Counted from the first letter of the stretch, positions 1-7,514 are shown. The stretch is 8,638 bases of DNA from Candidatus Uhrbacteria bacterium (GCA_023246325.1 JAHFIO010000033.1:1-8638), one strand, 5' to 3'. Numbers and translations: made by a program. Notes: a model not told the origin generated them from the letters alone.

Positions 1-42
1 CCTATTCCCAAAAACTCTATTTTACGCTACCATATCCTGCAT

Positions 43-471
43 ATGCTGACCGAATTTGTAGGAGTGCAATTAACGCGATCAGAGCTTCAAGAAATCCATT
101 TAGCCCTTATAAAACAGGCTTTAATACAGGATGAAATTCGCCGTGAACGAGGTCTTGAAGAAATAGAAGGACGTCCGCTACTTGAACGCATGGAACGCCT
201 ACTTGGATTAAATGAAGAACAAGCACATGCTATTGACCATGTAACACTTGATGAATTATGGGAGTATTCGTGGTATTCGTTTACTGAAGAGTGGGCTTGG
301 TATCGTGCAGAACAAGAATTGGAAAAAACAAAGAAAATCAAAACAACCTCACAAGAAGATCATCAAAAAATGATAGAAACATTATACCAAAAACATTTTC
401 AAAGATATGTTTCAGAGGTTGCCATGGTTGAAGGCGAACAAGCAAGAAAAGCTAAAATTTCTAGATCTTAA
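43..471 (+). CDS. Hypothetical helical protein, possibly 5'-truncated by the window edge
   Basis: I do not recognise this protein and assign no function. From the ATG at 43 it is 142 aa, very rich in Glu, Lys, Arg and Gln, with no signal peptide or membrane segment, so it looks like a soluble, largely alpha-helical, perhaps coiled-coil protein. An aromatic cluster stands out (LWEYSWYSFTEEWAWYRAEQ, residues 71-90). It is followed by a charged, Lys-rich linker and a C-terminal helix. The frame has no stop between base 1 and the ATG, and there is no Shine-Dalgarno sequence before 43, so the real start may lie left of the window. It ends 5 bp before the 526-aa membrane protein gene and is probably co-transcribed with it. 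That the region is coding is fairly sure. The start is not. Confidence 0.7.
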   Translation: MLTEFVGVQLTRSELQEIHLALIKQALIQDEIRRERGLEEIEGRPLLERMERLLGLNEEQAHAIDHVTLDELWEYSWYSFTEEWAWYRAEQELEKTKKIKTTSQEDHQKMIETLYQKHFQRYVSEVAMVEGEQARKAKISRS

Positions 472-476
472 TTTGG

Positions 477-2057
477 ATGTATACTATGGAACAATTTTCT
501 CCTGGAATGGTTGAAGAAGTGACGTCACTTTTTACACCTATTATACCTGAAGTCGTACCACAAGACGCACGAATTGAAGTTCATGCATCTATTAGTCGTT
601 TTGCTTTTTTATATGAGCGTATTCGTAATGCAGTTGATTATAAAGATGAACATATTTTGCGTAAATCTGCGATTATACGAATACTGAAGCGACATATGGT
701 TTTGGAGTCTGATCCACTTGCGATTGCAAAATTACTTATACGTGAATTAATTGCTGCACGGTATCTCCCAAATGGAGAATTAGATGAAAAAGTATATACA
801 ATGGTCGGTGCACTTGTAGAGAAATATCTTGTAATAAGAAAATGTGATGTGGGATCTAGCGTTCATTATGAATGGTTAGAGGGAATTTTAGCTGTTGAAA
901 TAGAGGAGGCACTTGTTGATCCATATCAAGAAAAAGCATTGGTATCATTTTTATATGAACGTATCGCAAAAAGTATTCATATAAAAGGATACGAAATACC
1001 TGATGCTGAATTACGATTACAAATTTATGTAGCCTGTTATCGTTTATTGCATAAAGCAGATAATGATATTCTCGGGTTTAAACTTGCTCGTGCATATGCG
1101 CCAGAGTGGTTACAGCAGCAAGAGTGGTTACAGCAGCCCCAAGCAATGGCAGAACGACTTATTGGTGTGGAAACTCGTATTCGTATAGCACTTATTCATC
1201 CTCTTGCATTACGACTGCAGCGTACAGTAAAGCCCTGGGCAGTTTCTTTGCTCATATTACGAGATGTAGCGCATGAGCCAAAGATACGTTTTGCTGAATT
1301 ATTGTTGGAACCAGATAAGGTACACATGCTTGTGACTCGTATTGCAGATCGTAAATATGCGGAAGTGAAAGGACGTGTACGGCGTGGTGCATTTCGTGCC
1401 ACCTTGTATTTATTTCTTACAAAAATGATATTAGCTCTTAGTATTGAAGCGCCTGTAGAATTATATTATTGGAAAGAAATATACTATCCGTCTTTAGCGA
1501 TTAATTTATTTTTTCCACCGTCACTTATGTTTTTGATTTCATTATTTATTTCTATACCTGGAAAAAATAATACGGACATTATTCAAAAAAATATTTCAGC
1601 ATTATTATCAGATGAGGGAATTCCAAATCGCGAAATTCGATATCCTGCAAAAAAATCTTTTCTAGGCAGGATGGCGTTTGGCATAGGATACGCTCTTATG
1701 TTTTTATTTTCATTCGGAACATTATATTTTGTTCTTGTGCAATTGCATTTTACGTGGGTATCAAAAATGATTTTCTATTTCTTTCTCTGTTTAGTTTCTT
1801 TTTTTGCATTTCGTTTACGACATGGCGCGCAAGAATATGTTATCGTAAATGCAAAACCAAAATTGACAAATATGTTTATAGATTTTATTTCGCTTCCTAT
1901 ATTGCGTAGTGGGCAAATCTTGTCGAAAACTGTTTCTCGGTTAAACGTCTTTTTATTTTTATTTGACTTTATTATAGAAGCTCCCTATAAAATTTTTCTT
2001 CGTGTTTTAGAAGAATGGTTTGGTTTCATGAAAGAGAAGAAGGATGAACTGCAATGA
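477..2057 (+). CDS. Large conserved-type membrane protein with helical N-terminal domain, function unknown
   Basis: The protein is 526 aa and of unknown function. Residues 1-300 are soluble, helical and charged. Residues 306-324, 338-359, 399-422 and 427-446 are convincing hydrophobic segments, and 488-505 is a possible fifth. The C-terminus is an amphipathic, charged tail (LEEWFGFMKEKKDELQ). The N-terminal half seems to hold two related helical units, since FLYERI occurs at residues 44-49 and again at 158-163 with similar helices after each. A six-codon tandem repeat (EWLQQQ/EWLQQP) sits at residues 210-221. No catalytic motif is visible. The overall plan resembles large uncharacterised membrane proteins I associate with CPR bacteria, but that is recall only. 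The ATG at 477 has no clear Shine-Dalgarno sequence, and an ATG three codons later (486) is an equally possible start. The stop overlaps the next gene's start as ATGA. Confidence 0.85.
   Translation: MYTMEQFSPGMVEEVTSLFTPIIPEVVPQDARIEVHASISRFAFLYERIRNAVDYKDEHILRKSAIIRILKRHMVLESDPLAIAKLLIRELIAARYLPNGELDEKVYTMVGALVEKYLVIRKCDVGSSVHYEWLEGILAVEIEEALVDPYQEKALVSFLYERIAKSIHIKGYEIPDAELRLQIYVACYRLLHKADNDILGFKLARAYAPEWLQQQEWLQQPQAMAERLIGVETRIRIALIHPLALRLQRTVKPWAVSLLILRDVAHEPKIRFAELLLEPDKVHMLVTRIADRKYAEVKGRVRRGAFRATLYLFLTKMILALSIEAPVELYYWKEIYYPSLAINLFFPPSLMFLISLFISIPGKNNTDIIQKNISALLSDEGIPNREIRYPAKKSFLGRMAFGIGYALMFLFSFGTLYFVLVQLHFTWVSKMIFYFFLCLVSFFAFRLRHGAQEYVIVNAKPKLTNMFIDFISLPILRSGQILSKTVSRLNVFLFLFDFIIEAPYKIFLRVLEEWFGFMKEKKDELQ
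1103..1137 (+). repeat. In-frame tandem repeat, 18-bp period
   Basis: A 17-bp sequence beginning AGAGTGG is present at 1103-1119 and again, identical, at 1121-1137. The 18-bp period preserves the frame and encodes EWLQQQ followed by EWLQQP in the 526-aa protein. Perfect nucleotide identity, including the third codon positions, points to a recent slippage duplication rather than selection for the peptide. Confidence 0.85.
2038..2044 (+). promoter_or_regulatory. Shine-Dalgarno site for the VTT-family gene
   Basis: AGAAGGA lies 9 nt upstream of the ATG at 2054, inside the last codons of the preceding gene. It is the only convincing anti-16S match at normal spacing before any + strand start in this window. 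It supports the 2054 start, where the ATGA overlap also suggests translational coupling. Confidence 0.65.
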
Positions 2058-2767
2058 GCCACATACGAATATTCATTGCAACGCATAGATCACGTATTGT
2101 TTTCGTGGCTCGTATATTCGCTGTATTGTTTTGGATGGCGATATGGGTGAAAGCATTTTTTTGGTTTCAAGCAACAGGCATGGAATGGAAGTTGCGAAGT
2201 TTTCCACATGCACTTCGACGTATAATGACGCATGCGGGTATGTGGGGGCCACTTCTTATGATTGGTCTGCAGGCAGCGAGAACTTTTTTTCTTGTACCCA
2301 GTTCCGTACTTGAAGTTGCGGCAGGATCAGTGTATGGGCCATTGTGGGGAACTGTAATAAATATTATAGGGGCTAATATATCTGCAGCCCTCGCTTTTTC
2401 TACATCTCGATTCATTGGACGTTCTTTTTTCTCACGTACATCACGTGGAAGATTAAAACGATATGATGAAGCAATCTCACGTGATGCTTTTTTTTCTATT
2501 TTTCTTATGCGTATTATTTTAGTTCCTTTTGATATTGTGAATTATGCATCAGGAATGACGGGCATAGCATATAGCGAATATGCATTGGCAACTTTTTTAG
2601 GGACTTTACCATCCGTGATAGCATTTACCATAGCAGGTGATAGTTTGGGTAAACCACGTGGTGTTATTATATGCACGTTTTTGACAGGCATTATTGTACT
2701 TTTGATGTATTTTTTGAAACGAAGTACATGGGTGCGAAGAAAATTGCGATTATCAGAATGTGTATAG
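2054..2767 (+). CDS. TVP38/TMEM64-family (VTT domain) inner-membrane protein
   Basis: This 237-aa multi-pass protein belongs to the TVP38/TMEM64 (SNARE-associated Golgi, VTT/DedA superfamily) group. A first membrane helix covers about residues 16-38. The VTT core begins near residue 64. It includes the family pattern GSVYGPLWGT (91-100), small-residue-rich helices with ANISAALAFSTSRFIGR (107-123), and a second half with MRIILVPFDIVNYASGMTG (152-170), which is the re-entrant R-x-x-P-F-D-x-V-N-Y-x-x-G region. It ends with a membrane helix (203-221) and a basic tail (KRSTWVRRK). Members of the superfamily have been linked to lipid scrambling or lipid-carrier transport and to membrane homeostasis. 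No substrate can be inferred here. The start overlaps the previous stop by 4 bp, and a good Shine-Dalgarno site supports it. The family call is firm; the cellular role is unknown. Confidence 0.92.
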   Translation: MSHIRIFIATHRSRIVFVARIFAVLFWMAIWVKAFFWFQATGMEWKLRSFPHALRRIMTHAGMWGPLLMIGLQAARTFFLVPSSVLEVAAGSVYGPLWGTVINIIGANISAALAFSTSRFIGRSFFSRTSRGRLKRYDEAISRDAFFSIFLMRIILVPFDIVNYASGMTGIAYSEYALATFLGTLPSVIAFTIAGDSLGKPRGVIICTFLTGIIVLLMYFLKRSTWVRRKLRLSECV

Positions 2768-2768
2768 T

Positions 2769-3851
2769 ATGAACAAAAAATTTGAATTGTTTAAAACTTC
2801 TGAAACATCAAATGCACGTTATGGCATAGTGCGCACGGAGCACGGGAATGTCCCTACGCCATTTTTTATGCCTATCGCAACGCGTGGGACCGTGAAAACT
2901 TTGACATCGGAAGATGTAGAACAGCTTGGATCACCCATTATATTATCGAATACGTATCATCTATATCTTCGTCCTGGATTAGATGTATTGCGCGCATATG
3001 GTGGATTGCATCAGTTCATGTCTTGGAACGGAGTACTTTTAACTGATAGTGGGGGATATCAAGTTTTTTCATTATCAAAAATGCGAAAAATTACTGATGA
3101 AGGTGCACTATTTGCATCTCATATCGATGGATCAAAACATATGCTCACTCCAGAATTATCTATGGAAATTCAGCAAGTTATTGGATCAGATATTGCAATG
3201 GTTTTAGACGAATGTACGCCGGCAGGATCAAGTCACGCGTATTTACAGAACTCTCTTGCACGCACATTATATTGGGCAAAAAGATGCTCTGATGTACGAG
3301 TATCAACTCAGCAAGTATTTTCTATAGTTCAAGGTGGTATAGATACATCTATGCGCATAGATCACGCCAAAGCTCTTATGGAAATTGGTTTTGATGGGTA
3401 TGCTATTGGTGGATTAAGTGTTGGAGAAAAATTTGAAGATGCATGCGATGTTATTTCAGCCCTTGATCCCATCCTGCCGAAAGATAAGCCGCGATATTTT
3501 ATGGGTGGTGCGCAACCACATGAAATAGTCGAATATGTAAAACGGGGGATTGATATGTTTGATTGTGTTTTACCCACGCGCAATGCACGACATGGATTGC
3601 TATATCGTTTTGTTCATGATGATGTATCGAGAAAAGATTTTTATGAAACAATACATATCACGAATGAAAAATATAAAATGTCTATGGAGATATTACATGA
3701 TGGATCAGAACGATATACCTTGGGGTATATTCGTCATTTATTTTCCGTTGCCGAAATGACGGGTCAGCGATTGGTTACTTTGGCGAATGTGAAATTTTAT
3801 TTGCGTTTGATGGAGTTGATACGGATAGCGATAGATGAGGGAAGAATGTGA
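2769..3851 (+). CDS. tgt: tRNA-guanine(34) transglycosylase (Tgt), lacking the zinc-site ligands
   Basis: Tgt exchanges guanine-34 of GU(N)-anticodon tRNAs (Asp, Asn, His, Tyr) for the queuosine precursor preQ1. The product is 360 aa from the ATG at 2769. A GTG at 2760 in the same frame would add three residues and overlap the previous gene. Numbering from that GTG, the TIM-barrel motifs are: NTYHLYLRPG (64-73); TDSGGYQVFSL with Asp96; VLDECTP with Asp150 and Cys152; IVQGG (189-193); AIGGLSVGE (215-223); and the nucleophile motif MFDCVLPTRNARHG with Asp268. Val221 matches the bacterial preQ1-type pocket rather than the queuine-type Gly. The oddity is the C-terminus. The usual CxCxxC plus His zinc site of E. 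coli (Cys302, Cys304, Cys307, His333) is replaced. The aligned segment reads ILHDGSERYTLGYIRHLF and the His position is Ala (TLANVKFYLRLM). No Shine-Dalgarno sequence is visible. The frame is intact, so this looks like a functional variant. Confidence 0.95.
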   Translation: MNKKFELFKTSETSNARYGIVRTEHGNVPTPFFMPIATRGTVKTLTSEDVEQLGSPIILSNTYHLYLRPGLDVLRAYGGLHQFMSWNGVLLTDSGGYQVFSLSKMRKITDEGALFASHIDGSKHMLTPELSMEIQQVIGSDIAMVLDECTPAGSSHAYLQNSLARTLYWAKRCSDVRVSTQQVFSIVQGGIDTSMRIDHAKALMEIGFDGYAIGGLSVGEKFEDACDVISALDPILPKDKPRYFMGGAQPHEIVEYVKRGIDMFDCVLPTRNARHGLLYRFVHDDVSRKDFYETIHITNEKYKMSMEILHDGSERYTLGYIRHLFSVAEMTGQRLVTLANVKFYLRLMELIRIAIDEGRM

Positions 3852-3869
3852 TATACTTATATAGTATAT
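3851..3869. promoter_or_regulatory. Perfect 7-bp inverted repeat over the cpaB start, with a -10-like TATACT
   Basis: ATATACT (3851-3857) and AGTATAT (3863-3869) are exact inverse complements separated by five bases. They span the 16-bp gap between the tgt stop and the cpaB ATG at 3868. TATACT at 3852-3857 resembles a sigma-70 -10 hexamer, but no acceptable -35 lies 16-18 bp upstream (CGATAG at the 17-bp position). It could be a pilus-operon promoter giving an almost leaderless mRNA, an operator, or a small hairpin masking the start codon. AT-rich sequence makes chance palindromes common, so the functional call is tentative. Confidence 0.35.
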
Positions 3870-4488
3870 GTCGCAGAATCATCCATTTAAACAGTATTAT
3901 CCAGCGATTATTTGTGGGTGCATTGCCCTGTTATTGTCATGGTATTTTACACTAAGCATTAAAGGAAAAGAGAAACAAATCCCCGTATATGTTGCAACGC
4001 GAAATATATCTGCACCAACAATTATTTTAGCAACCGATTTTCAACAACAAGTTTTTCCTGCAAGAACTATTCCAGACTCTGCAGTAAAAAATATCAATCA
4101 ATTTTTAAATAAAACATTGAATCATTCAGTATCTAAAGGTCAAATGTTGACGACAAATGAAATTTCTACACTCTCTGCTTCTTCAGAAGGCGTTAAATAT
4201 AAAAACACGGTTCGAGTCTTTTCATTACAGAGCTCATGGTTGGCAGGATCTCTTCCGCTCATTCAACCAAACGATAAGATTACTATCATAGCGGCCGGAC
4301 CCGTCAAAGATTCTTCTACGAATACTTTTATTATAGCGAGGCATGTTACTGTTCTAGGTGTACTGAATGCTTCTGATGCTACGAAAACTATTTTACTTGA
4401 TTTCACGGAAGAACAATCCACTACTTTGCTTTCATTCAGAGCAAATAATTATTTTATACAAGTCATACTAGAAGGACAATCAAATTAA
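3868..4488 (+). CDS. cpaB: CpaB/RcpC-like Flp pilus assembly protein (SAF domain)
   Basis: The 206-aa protein has an N-terminal membrane anchor at about residues 11-30 (YPAIICGCIALLLSWYFTLS). A SAF-type domain follows (about 38-100), recognisable from PVYVATRNISAPTIILATDF, the later FPARTIPDSAV and the closing VSKGQMLTTNEIS. A beta-rich C-terminal region (about 114-202) holds IQPNDKITIIAA and ends in a VILEGQ strand, as in the RcpC/CpaB C-terminal domain. CpaB proteins are extracytoplasmic parts of Tad/Flp pilus machines, and in diderms they are associated with the secretin. This copy is shorter than the roughly 250-300 aa common in the family. It lies 5 bp before cpaF, which strongly supports the assignment. 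The start ATG at 3868 sits inside an inverted repeat and has no Shine-Dalgarno sequence. The neighbours make the role more secure than the sequence alone would. Confidence 0.85.
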   Translation: MSQNHPFKQYYPAIICGCIALLLSWYFTLSIKGKEKQIPVYVATRNISAPTIILATDFQQQVFPARTIPDSAVKNINQFLNKTLNHSVSKGQMLTTNEISTLSASSEGVKYKNTVRVFSLQSSWLAGSLPLIQPNDKITIIAAGPVKDSSTNTFIIARHVTVLGVLNASDATKTILLDFTEEQSTTLLSFRANNYFIQVILEGQSN

Positions 4489-4493
4489 AAAGT

Positions 4494-5729
4494 ATGTTTG
4501 ATCAAAGCGTCATACAAAAACTTCATGCACATGTCATTTCAGAATTAGAATTACGTGGTATACAGGATATAGACAAAGAAGTGATAGAGAAAATTTCTCA
4601 AGAAATTTTGTCATCTCAAAATATATATGTAGAAGAATATGAAATACCGGAAATAATACGCATAATAGTAGATAAGATGATTGCTTGGGGTCCACTCACA
4701 GCGTATTTACAAGATCCAACAGTTTCAGAGATAATGATAAACGGATTGCAATCTTTTTTTATTGAAAGATCTGGAAAGATTTTACAAGAAGCGGTTTGTT
4801 TTCATTCAGAGGATGAGATTGTGCATATTATCAGCAGGATGGTAGGTAAAATTGGTAGAAGAATAGACAGCTCCTGTCCATTTGTTGATGCAAGATTAGC
4901 GGATGGTTCACGTATTAATGCAATTATAGCCCCTATATCACTTATAGGCCCAATTCTTACGATTAGAAAATTTCCTGAAAAAGTGCTTTTATTAGAAGAT
5001 CTTCTTAAAAAAGAAACAGTAAATGAACCCATGCTACATTTTTTGCAATCTGCTGTTTTAGCAAAACAAAATATTGTTATATCTGGTGGCACAGGGAGCG
5101 GAAAAACAACAACGCTTAATGCTATTTCCAGTGCGATTCCTTCATATGAGCGTATTATCACTATAGAGGATGCTGCTGAAATGAAATTGCCTTGTCCACA
5201 TGTGATTTCACTAGAAGCTCGCATGGCAAATATGGAAGGAAAGGGTGAAATACCTATACGTGTATTATTAAAAAATGCGCTACGTATGCGACCCGATAGA
5301 ATTATTGTAGGTGAAATTCGAGGAGGCGAGGCATTAGATATGCTACAAGCTATGAATACAGGGCATCAGGGTTCGTTAACAACGGTTCACGCGAATTCGC
5401 CATTAGATGCACTGTTACGTATTGAAACTATGGCGCTTATGACAGATATTGATTTGCCCCTTAGTGCAATTCGCGCACAAATGAAACAAGCAATTAATAT
5501 AGTGGTACATCAAGAAAGAGCCGCAGATGGTACAAGGCGTATTATTGCTATATCCGAATTAATACAAGATGATACAGCGACTATATCAGAATATACATTG
5601 AAACCTCTATTTATTTTTAATAAGAAGTACAATACATTTACCGGTATGGGTTCATTGCCCAAATCCCAGAAAACATACAGCGAGCACGGAGTATATCTCG
5701 ATGCACATTGGTTTGAACAAACTATATGA
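4494..5729 (+). CDS. cpaF: CpaF/TadA family pilus assembly ATPase
   Basis: The product is a 411-aa cytoplasmic secretion ATPase of the TadA/CpaF branch. It would hexamerise and drive Tad pilus assembly, and perhaps retraction, through TadB/TadC. An N-terminal helical region (1-60) is followed by the CpaF-typical segment around GPLTAYLQDPTVSEIMINGL (66-85) and the arginine-bearing DARLADGSRIN (132-142). The P-loop GGTGSGKT is at 198-205 and the Asp box TIEDAAEM at 223-230. The Walker B region is RPDRIIVGEIRGGEA (266-280, Glu274). The His box is TGHQGSLTTVHANS (289-302). All catalytic elements are present and in order. I see no CxxC zinc pairs of the PilB/GspE type, which also favours CpaF. The gene starts 5 bp after cpaB without a close Shine-Dalgarno sequence (GAAGGA at 4471-4476 is 17 nt away), and its stop overlaps tadB as ATGA. 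Confidence 0.96.
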   Translation: MFDQSVIQKLHAHVISELELRGIQDIDKEVIEKISQEILSSQNIYVEEYEIPEIIRIIVDKMIAWGPLTAYLQDPTVSEIMINGLQSFFIERSGKILQEAVCFHSEDEIVHIISRMVGKIGRRIDSSCPFVDARLADGSRINAIIAPISLIGPILTIRKFPEKVLLLEDLLKKETVNEPMLHFLQSAVLAKQNIVISGGTGSGKTTTLNAISSAIPSYERIITIEDAAEMKLPCPHVISLEARMANMEGKGEIPIRVLLKNALRMRPDRIIVGEIRGGEALDMLQAMNTGHQGSLTTVHANSPLDALLRIETMALMTDIDLPLSAIRAQMKQAINIVVHQERAADGTRRIIAISELIQDDTATISEYTLKPLFIFNKKYNTFTGMGSLPKSQKTYSEHGVYLDAHWFEQTI

Positions 5730-6634
5730 TAGTGACTTCGGCCTTAAAAGATTATTTTTTTATTCTTCTTATTTCAGAGTTCGCTGGTTTAGCAGTTCTT
5801 TTTTTTGTATATGCTTTTCCTTGGAAAAAAGCATATATTTCAATACGAAATAAAATTATTCATATAAAACAACCTTTTATTTGGCCTCGGGTTACGCAGG
5901 CAACATCAAAAAAAATGAACATATATTGTGGGTGGGCAGGAATTATGCCCTGGCAAGCTAAAAGTTTTACCGTAAGTATTATATGTATATCTCTTGGATT
6001 AGCGATTATACTTCAATCTGTAAAGCCAATTATATTTGGATGCGCGGTTCTTCTAGGTACTTTGTACGCATGCATGAGGAAGGTAAATAAAGCGAAAAGA
6101 ATATTTATAGGACAATTACCAGATACGCTTGATGCGCTCGCACAAACAATGCGAGCTGGATATACATTAATGCCAGCCCTTCAAATTATTGCTCAAGAAA
6201 CCACGGATACTATACAAAAAGTTTTTACAGCAATCGTTCAATCACATCGATATCATATTCATTTTGAGCAAGCACTTTTTGCTATTGATCGTGAACTAGC
6301 AGTACCAGAATGGAATATGATTGCAACGACACTTCATATACAGCAAAAACTTGGTGGCAATGCCGTTCCACTATTACTTGATATAGCAAATGTTATACGC
6401 GAGAAATCGCGTATAGAAGCCGAGGTCTCGTCGGCTACTTCTGCAGGACGTATGTCAGGTTTTATCATAGCGTTTCTTGCGCCATTTTCTTTTCTTCTCT
6501 TTTTCTATCTATCACCAGAATATATGAGTATTATGACCGTAACACTAACAGGTCAAGTATTATTATGTATAGCAGCTCTTTTGGAAATCATAGGATTTTC
6601 TGTTATTTGGAAATTAGTACAAGTTGAATACTGA
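5726..6634 (+). CDS. tadB: TadB-like inner-membrane platform protein (T2SSF domain)
   Basis: The 302-aa protein is the first of two type II secretion F-domain proteins that form the Tad platform on which CpaF acts. Membrane segments lie at about residues 9-30, 80-96, 99-117, 244-262 and 271-296. The T2SSF domain (about 131-256) starts with QLPDTLDALAQTMRAGYTLMPAL, where the LPDxLDxLAxxMRAG signature is typical of TadB. It continues with the cytoplasmic helices up to ATTLHIQQKLGGNAVPLL and ends in EAEVSSATSAGRMSGFII just before the C-terminal membrane helices. The ATG overlaps the cpaF stop by 4 bp, suggesting translational coupling and fixed stoichiometry. Its position immediately before a second F-domain gene separates it from single-gene GspF/PilC proteins, which carry two F domains in one chain. 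Confidence 0.93.
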   Translation: MIVTSALKDYFFILLISEFAGLAVLFFVYAFPWKKAYISIRNKIIHIKQPFIWPRVTQATSKKMNIYCGWAGIMPWQAKSFTVSIICISLGLAIILQSVKPIIFGCAVLLGTLYACMRKVNKAKRIFIGQLPDTLDALAQTMRAGYTLMPALQIIAQETTDTIQKVFTAIVQSHRYHIHFEQALFAIDRELAVPEWNMIATTLHIQQKLGGNAVPLLLDIANVIREKSRIEAEVSSATSAGRMSGFIIAFLAPFSFLLFFYLSPEYMSIMTVTLTGQVLLCIAALLEIIGFSVIWKLVQVEY

Positions 6635-6635
6635 T

Positions 6636-7514
6636 ATGGTACACATAGAGCTACTTATACAAGCATTTATATCTATATTTTTTGGCATATCTGTTTGGTA
6701 CACATTTGTATGTATACTAAAAAAAATTCACCAACAATATAGACAAACAGAGCGAGGCCATTTTTCTGTATCAAAATATTTCTTTACAAAAATAGATAAA
6801 AAATCTTTTTCAAAATTATGGTATGTATTGGGTAATGGAAAAAATATTAGGCAGTACATTGTACATGCAGGATTAGGATCAGAATGGACTTTACAAAGAT
6901 TTTTAATATTAAAATCAATCACAATACAATGTGCATGTGTATATTCGTTCTTGATCTATATTCTGAAACCGGAACGTTCAATGAATCAATTCTTTATATT
7001 AGCAATCATGCTTTTTATTTCGTATTATTGGGTTGAACTATATTTAAAGCAACGTATTTTTCAACGTCAAAGATCAGCAAATAAAACATTCACTCTTGTT
7101 CTGGACTTAGTACGTTTGCAAATTACAGCAGGTGCAAACTTGGAATCAACATTTCGGAATCTATCAACACATCTCACGGGTGTTTGGGGGGATGAAATGA
7201 AGTACGCACTATTTTTAATGGATTGTGGTATACCTTTCAATGAAGCACTTCTTGCAATAGATACGAGATTGGGTATTGCAGATTTTCATCGCATTGTTTT
7301 AGCATTAAAACAAGCGCAGACATTAGGTACGCCACTAAAGGAATCACTTACAATTCAAGCGAATATGATGCGCATGCGTAAGAGACAAAAAGCTGAAGAA
7401 CTTGCAAGAACAGCGGGGGTTAAAATTTCTATCCCACTTGTATTTTTTATTTTTCCTGCACTGCTTATTATATATCTTGGGCCCGCTATCTTGCATTTAA
7501 AAAATACATTATGA
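6636..7514 (+). CDS. tadC: TadC-like inner-membrane platform protein (T2SSF domain)
   Basis: This is the second platform protein, 292 aa from the ATG at 6636. A TTG at 6624 in the same frame would add four residues and overlap tadB by 11 bp. I prefer the ATG because it follows the tadB stop by a single base. Membrane segments lie near residues 4-28, 92-110, 117-135 and 264-284. The F domain begins with FTLVLDLVRLQITAGANLES (about 152-171), the LDLxxLxxxAGxxLExA-like TadC signature. It includes LALKQAQTLGTPLKESL and ends with the family's ARTAGVKISIPLVFFIFPAL followed by a final YLGPAIL. TadB and TadC are thought to pair as a hetero-complex replacing the two-domain GspF/PilC. The stop overlaps the peptidase gene as ATGA. 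The coding sequence is clearly AT-richer than that of tgt or the VTT gene. Confidence 0.92.
   Translation: MVHIELLIQAFISIFFGISVWYTFVCILKKIHQQYRQTERGHFSVSKYFFTKIDKKSFSKLWYVLGNGKNIRQYIVHAGLGSEWTLQRFLILKSITIQCACVYSFLIYILKPERSMNQFFILAIMLFISYYWVELYLKQRIFQRQRSANKTFTLVLDLVRLQITAGANLESTFRNLSTHLTGVWGDEMKYALFLMDCGIPFNEALLAIDTRLGIADFHRIVLALKQAQTLGTPLKESLTIQANMMRMRKRQKAEELARTAGVKISIPLVFFIFPALLIIYLGPAILHLKNTL

Noticed and set aside
2..49. Tail of an upstream gene in frame 2 ending at TGA 47-49, overlapping the ATG at 43
   Set aside because: An overlap like those elsewhere in the window would fit, but 15 codons cannot be tested. The frame of the 43-471 gene is also open here, so I left the choice open.
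2760..2768. GTG at 2760 as the start of tgt
   Set aside because: It would overlap the VTT gene by 8 bp without a Shine-Dalgarno site. The ATG at 2769 directly follows the VTT stop, and MNKKFELF is a more usual Tgt N-terminus. Not excluded.
3550..3759. 69-codon + strand frame inside tgt
   Set aside because: It is an alternative frame of a strongly conserved gene; Met/Tyr/Ile-rich with no motif.
3816..3857. Full sigma-70 promoter with TTGATA (3816-3821) and TATACT (3852-3857)
   Set aside because: The spacer would be 30 bp, far outside the usual 16-18 bp range, so only the -10-like element is mentioned.
4802..5224. 140-codon open frame on the - strand
   Set aside because: It lies wholly inside cpaF, opposite its N-terminal and Walker A region, and its translation looks like an antisense shadow (Ser/Ile-rich, no motif).
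6624..6635. TTG at 6624 as the start of tadC
   Set aside because: It has a rare start codon, overlaps tadB by 11 bp and has no Shine-Dalgarno sequence. The ATG at 6636 is one base after the tadB stop. Not excluded.
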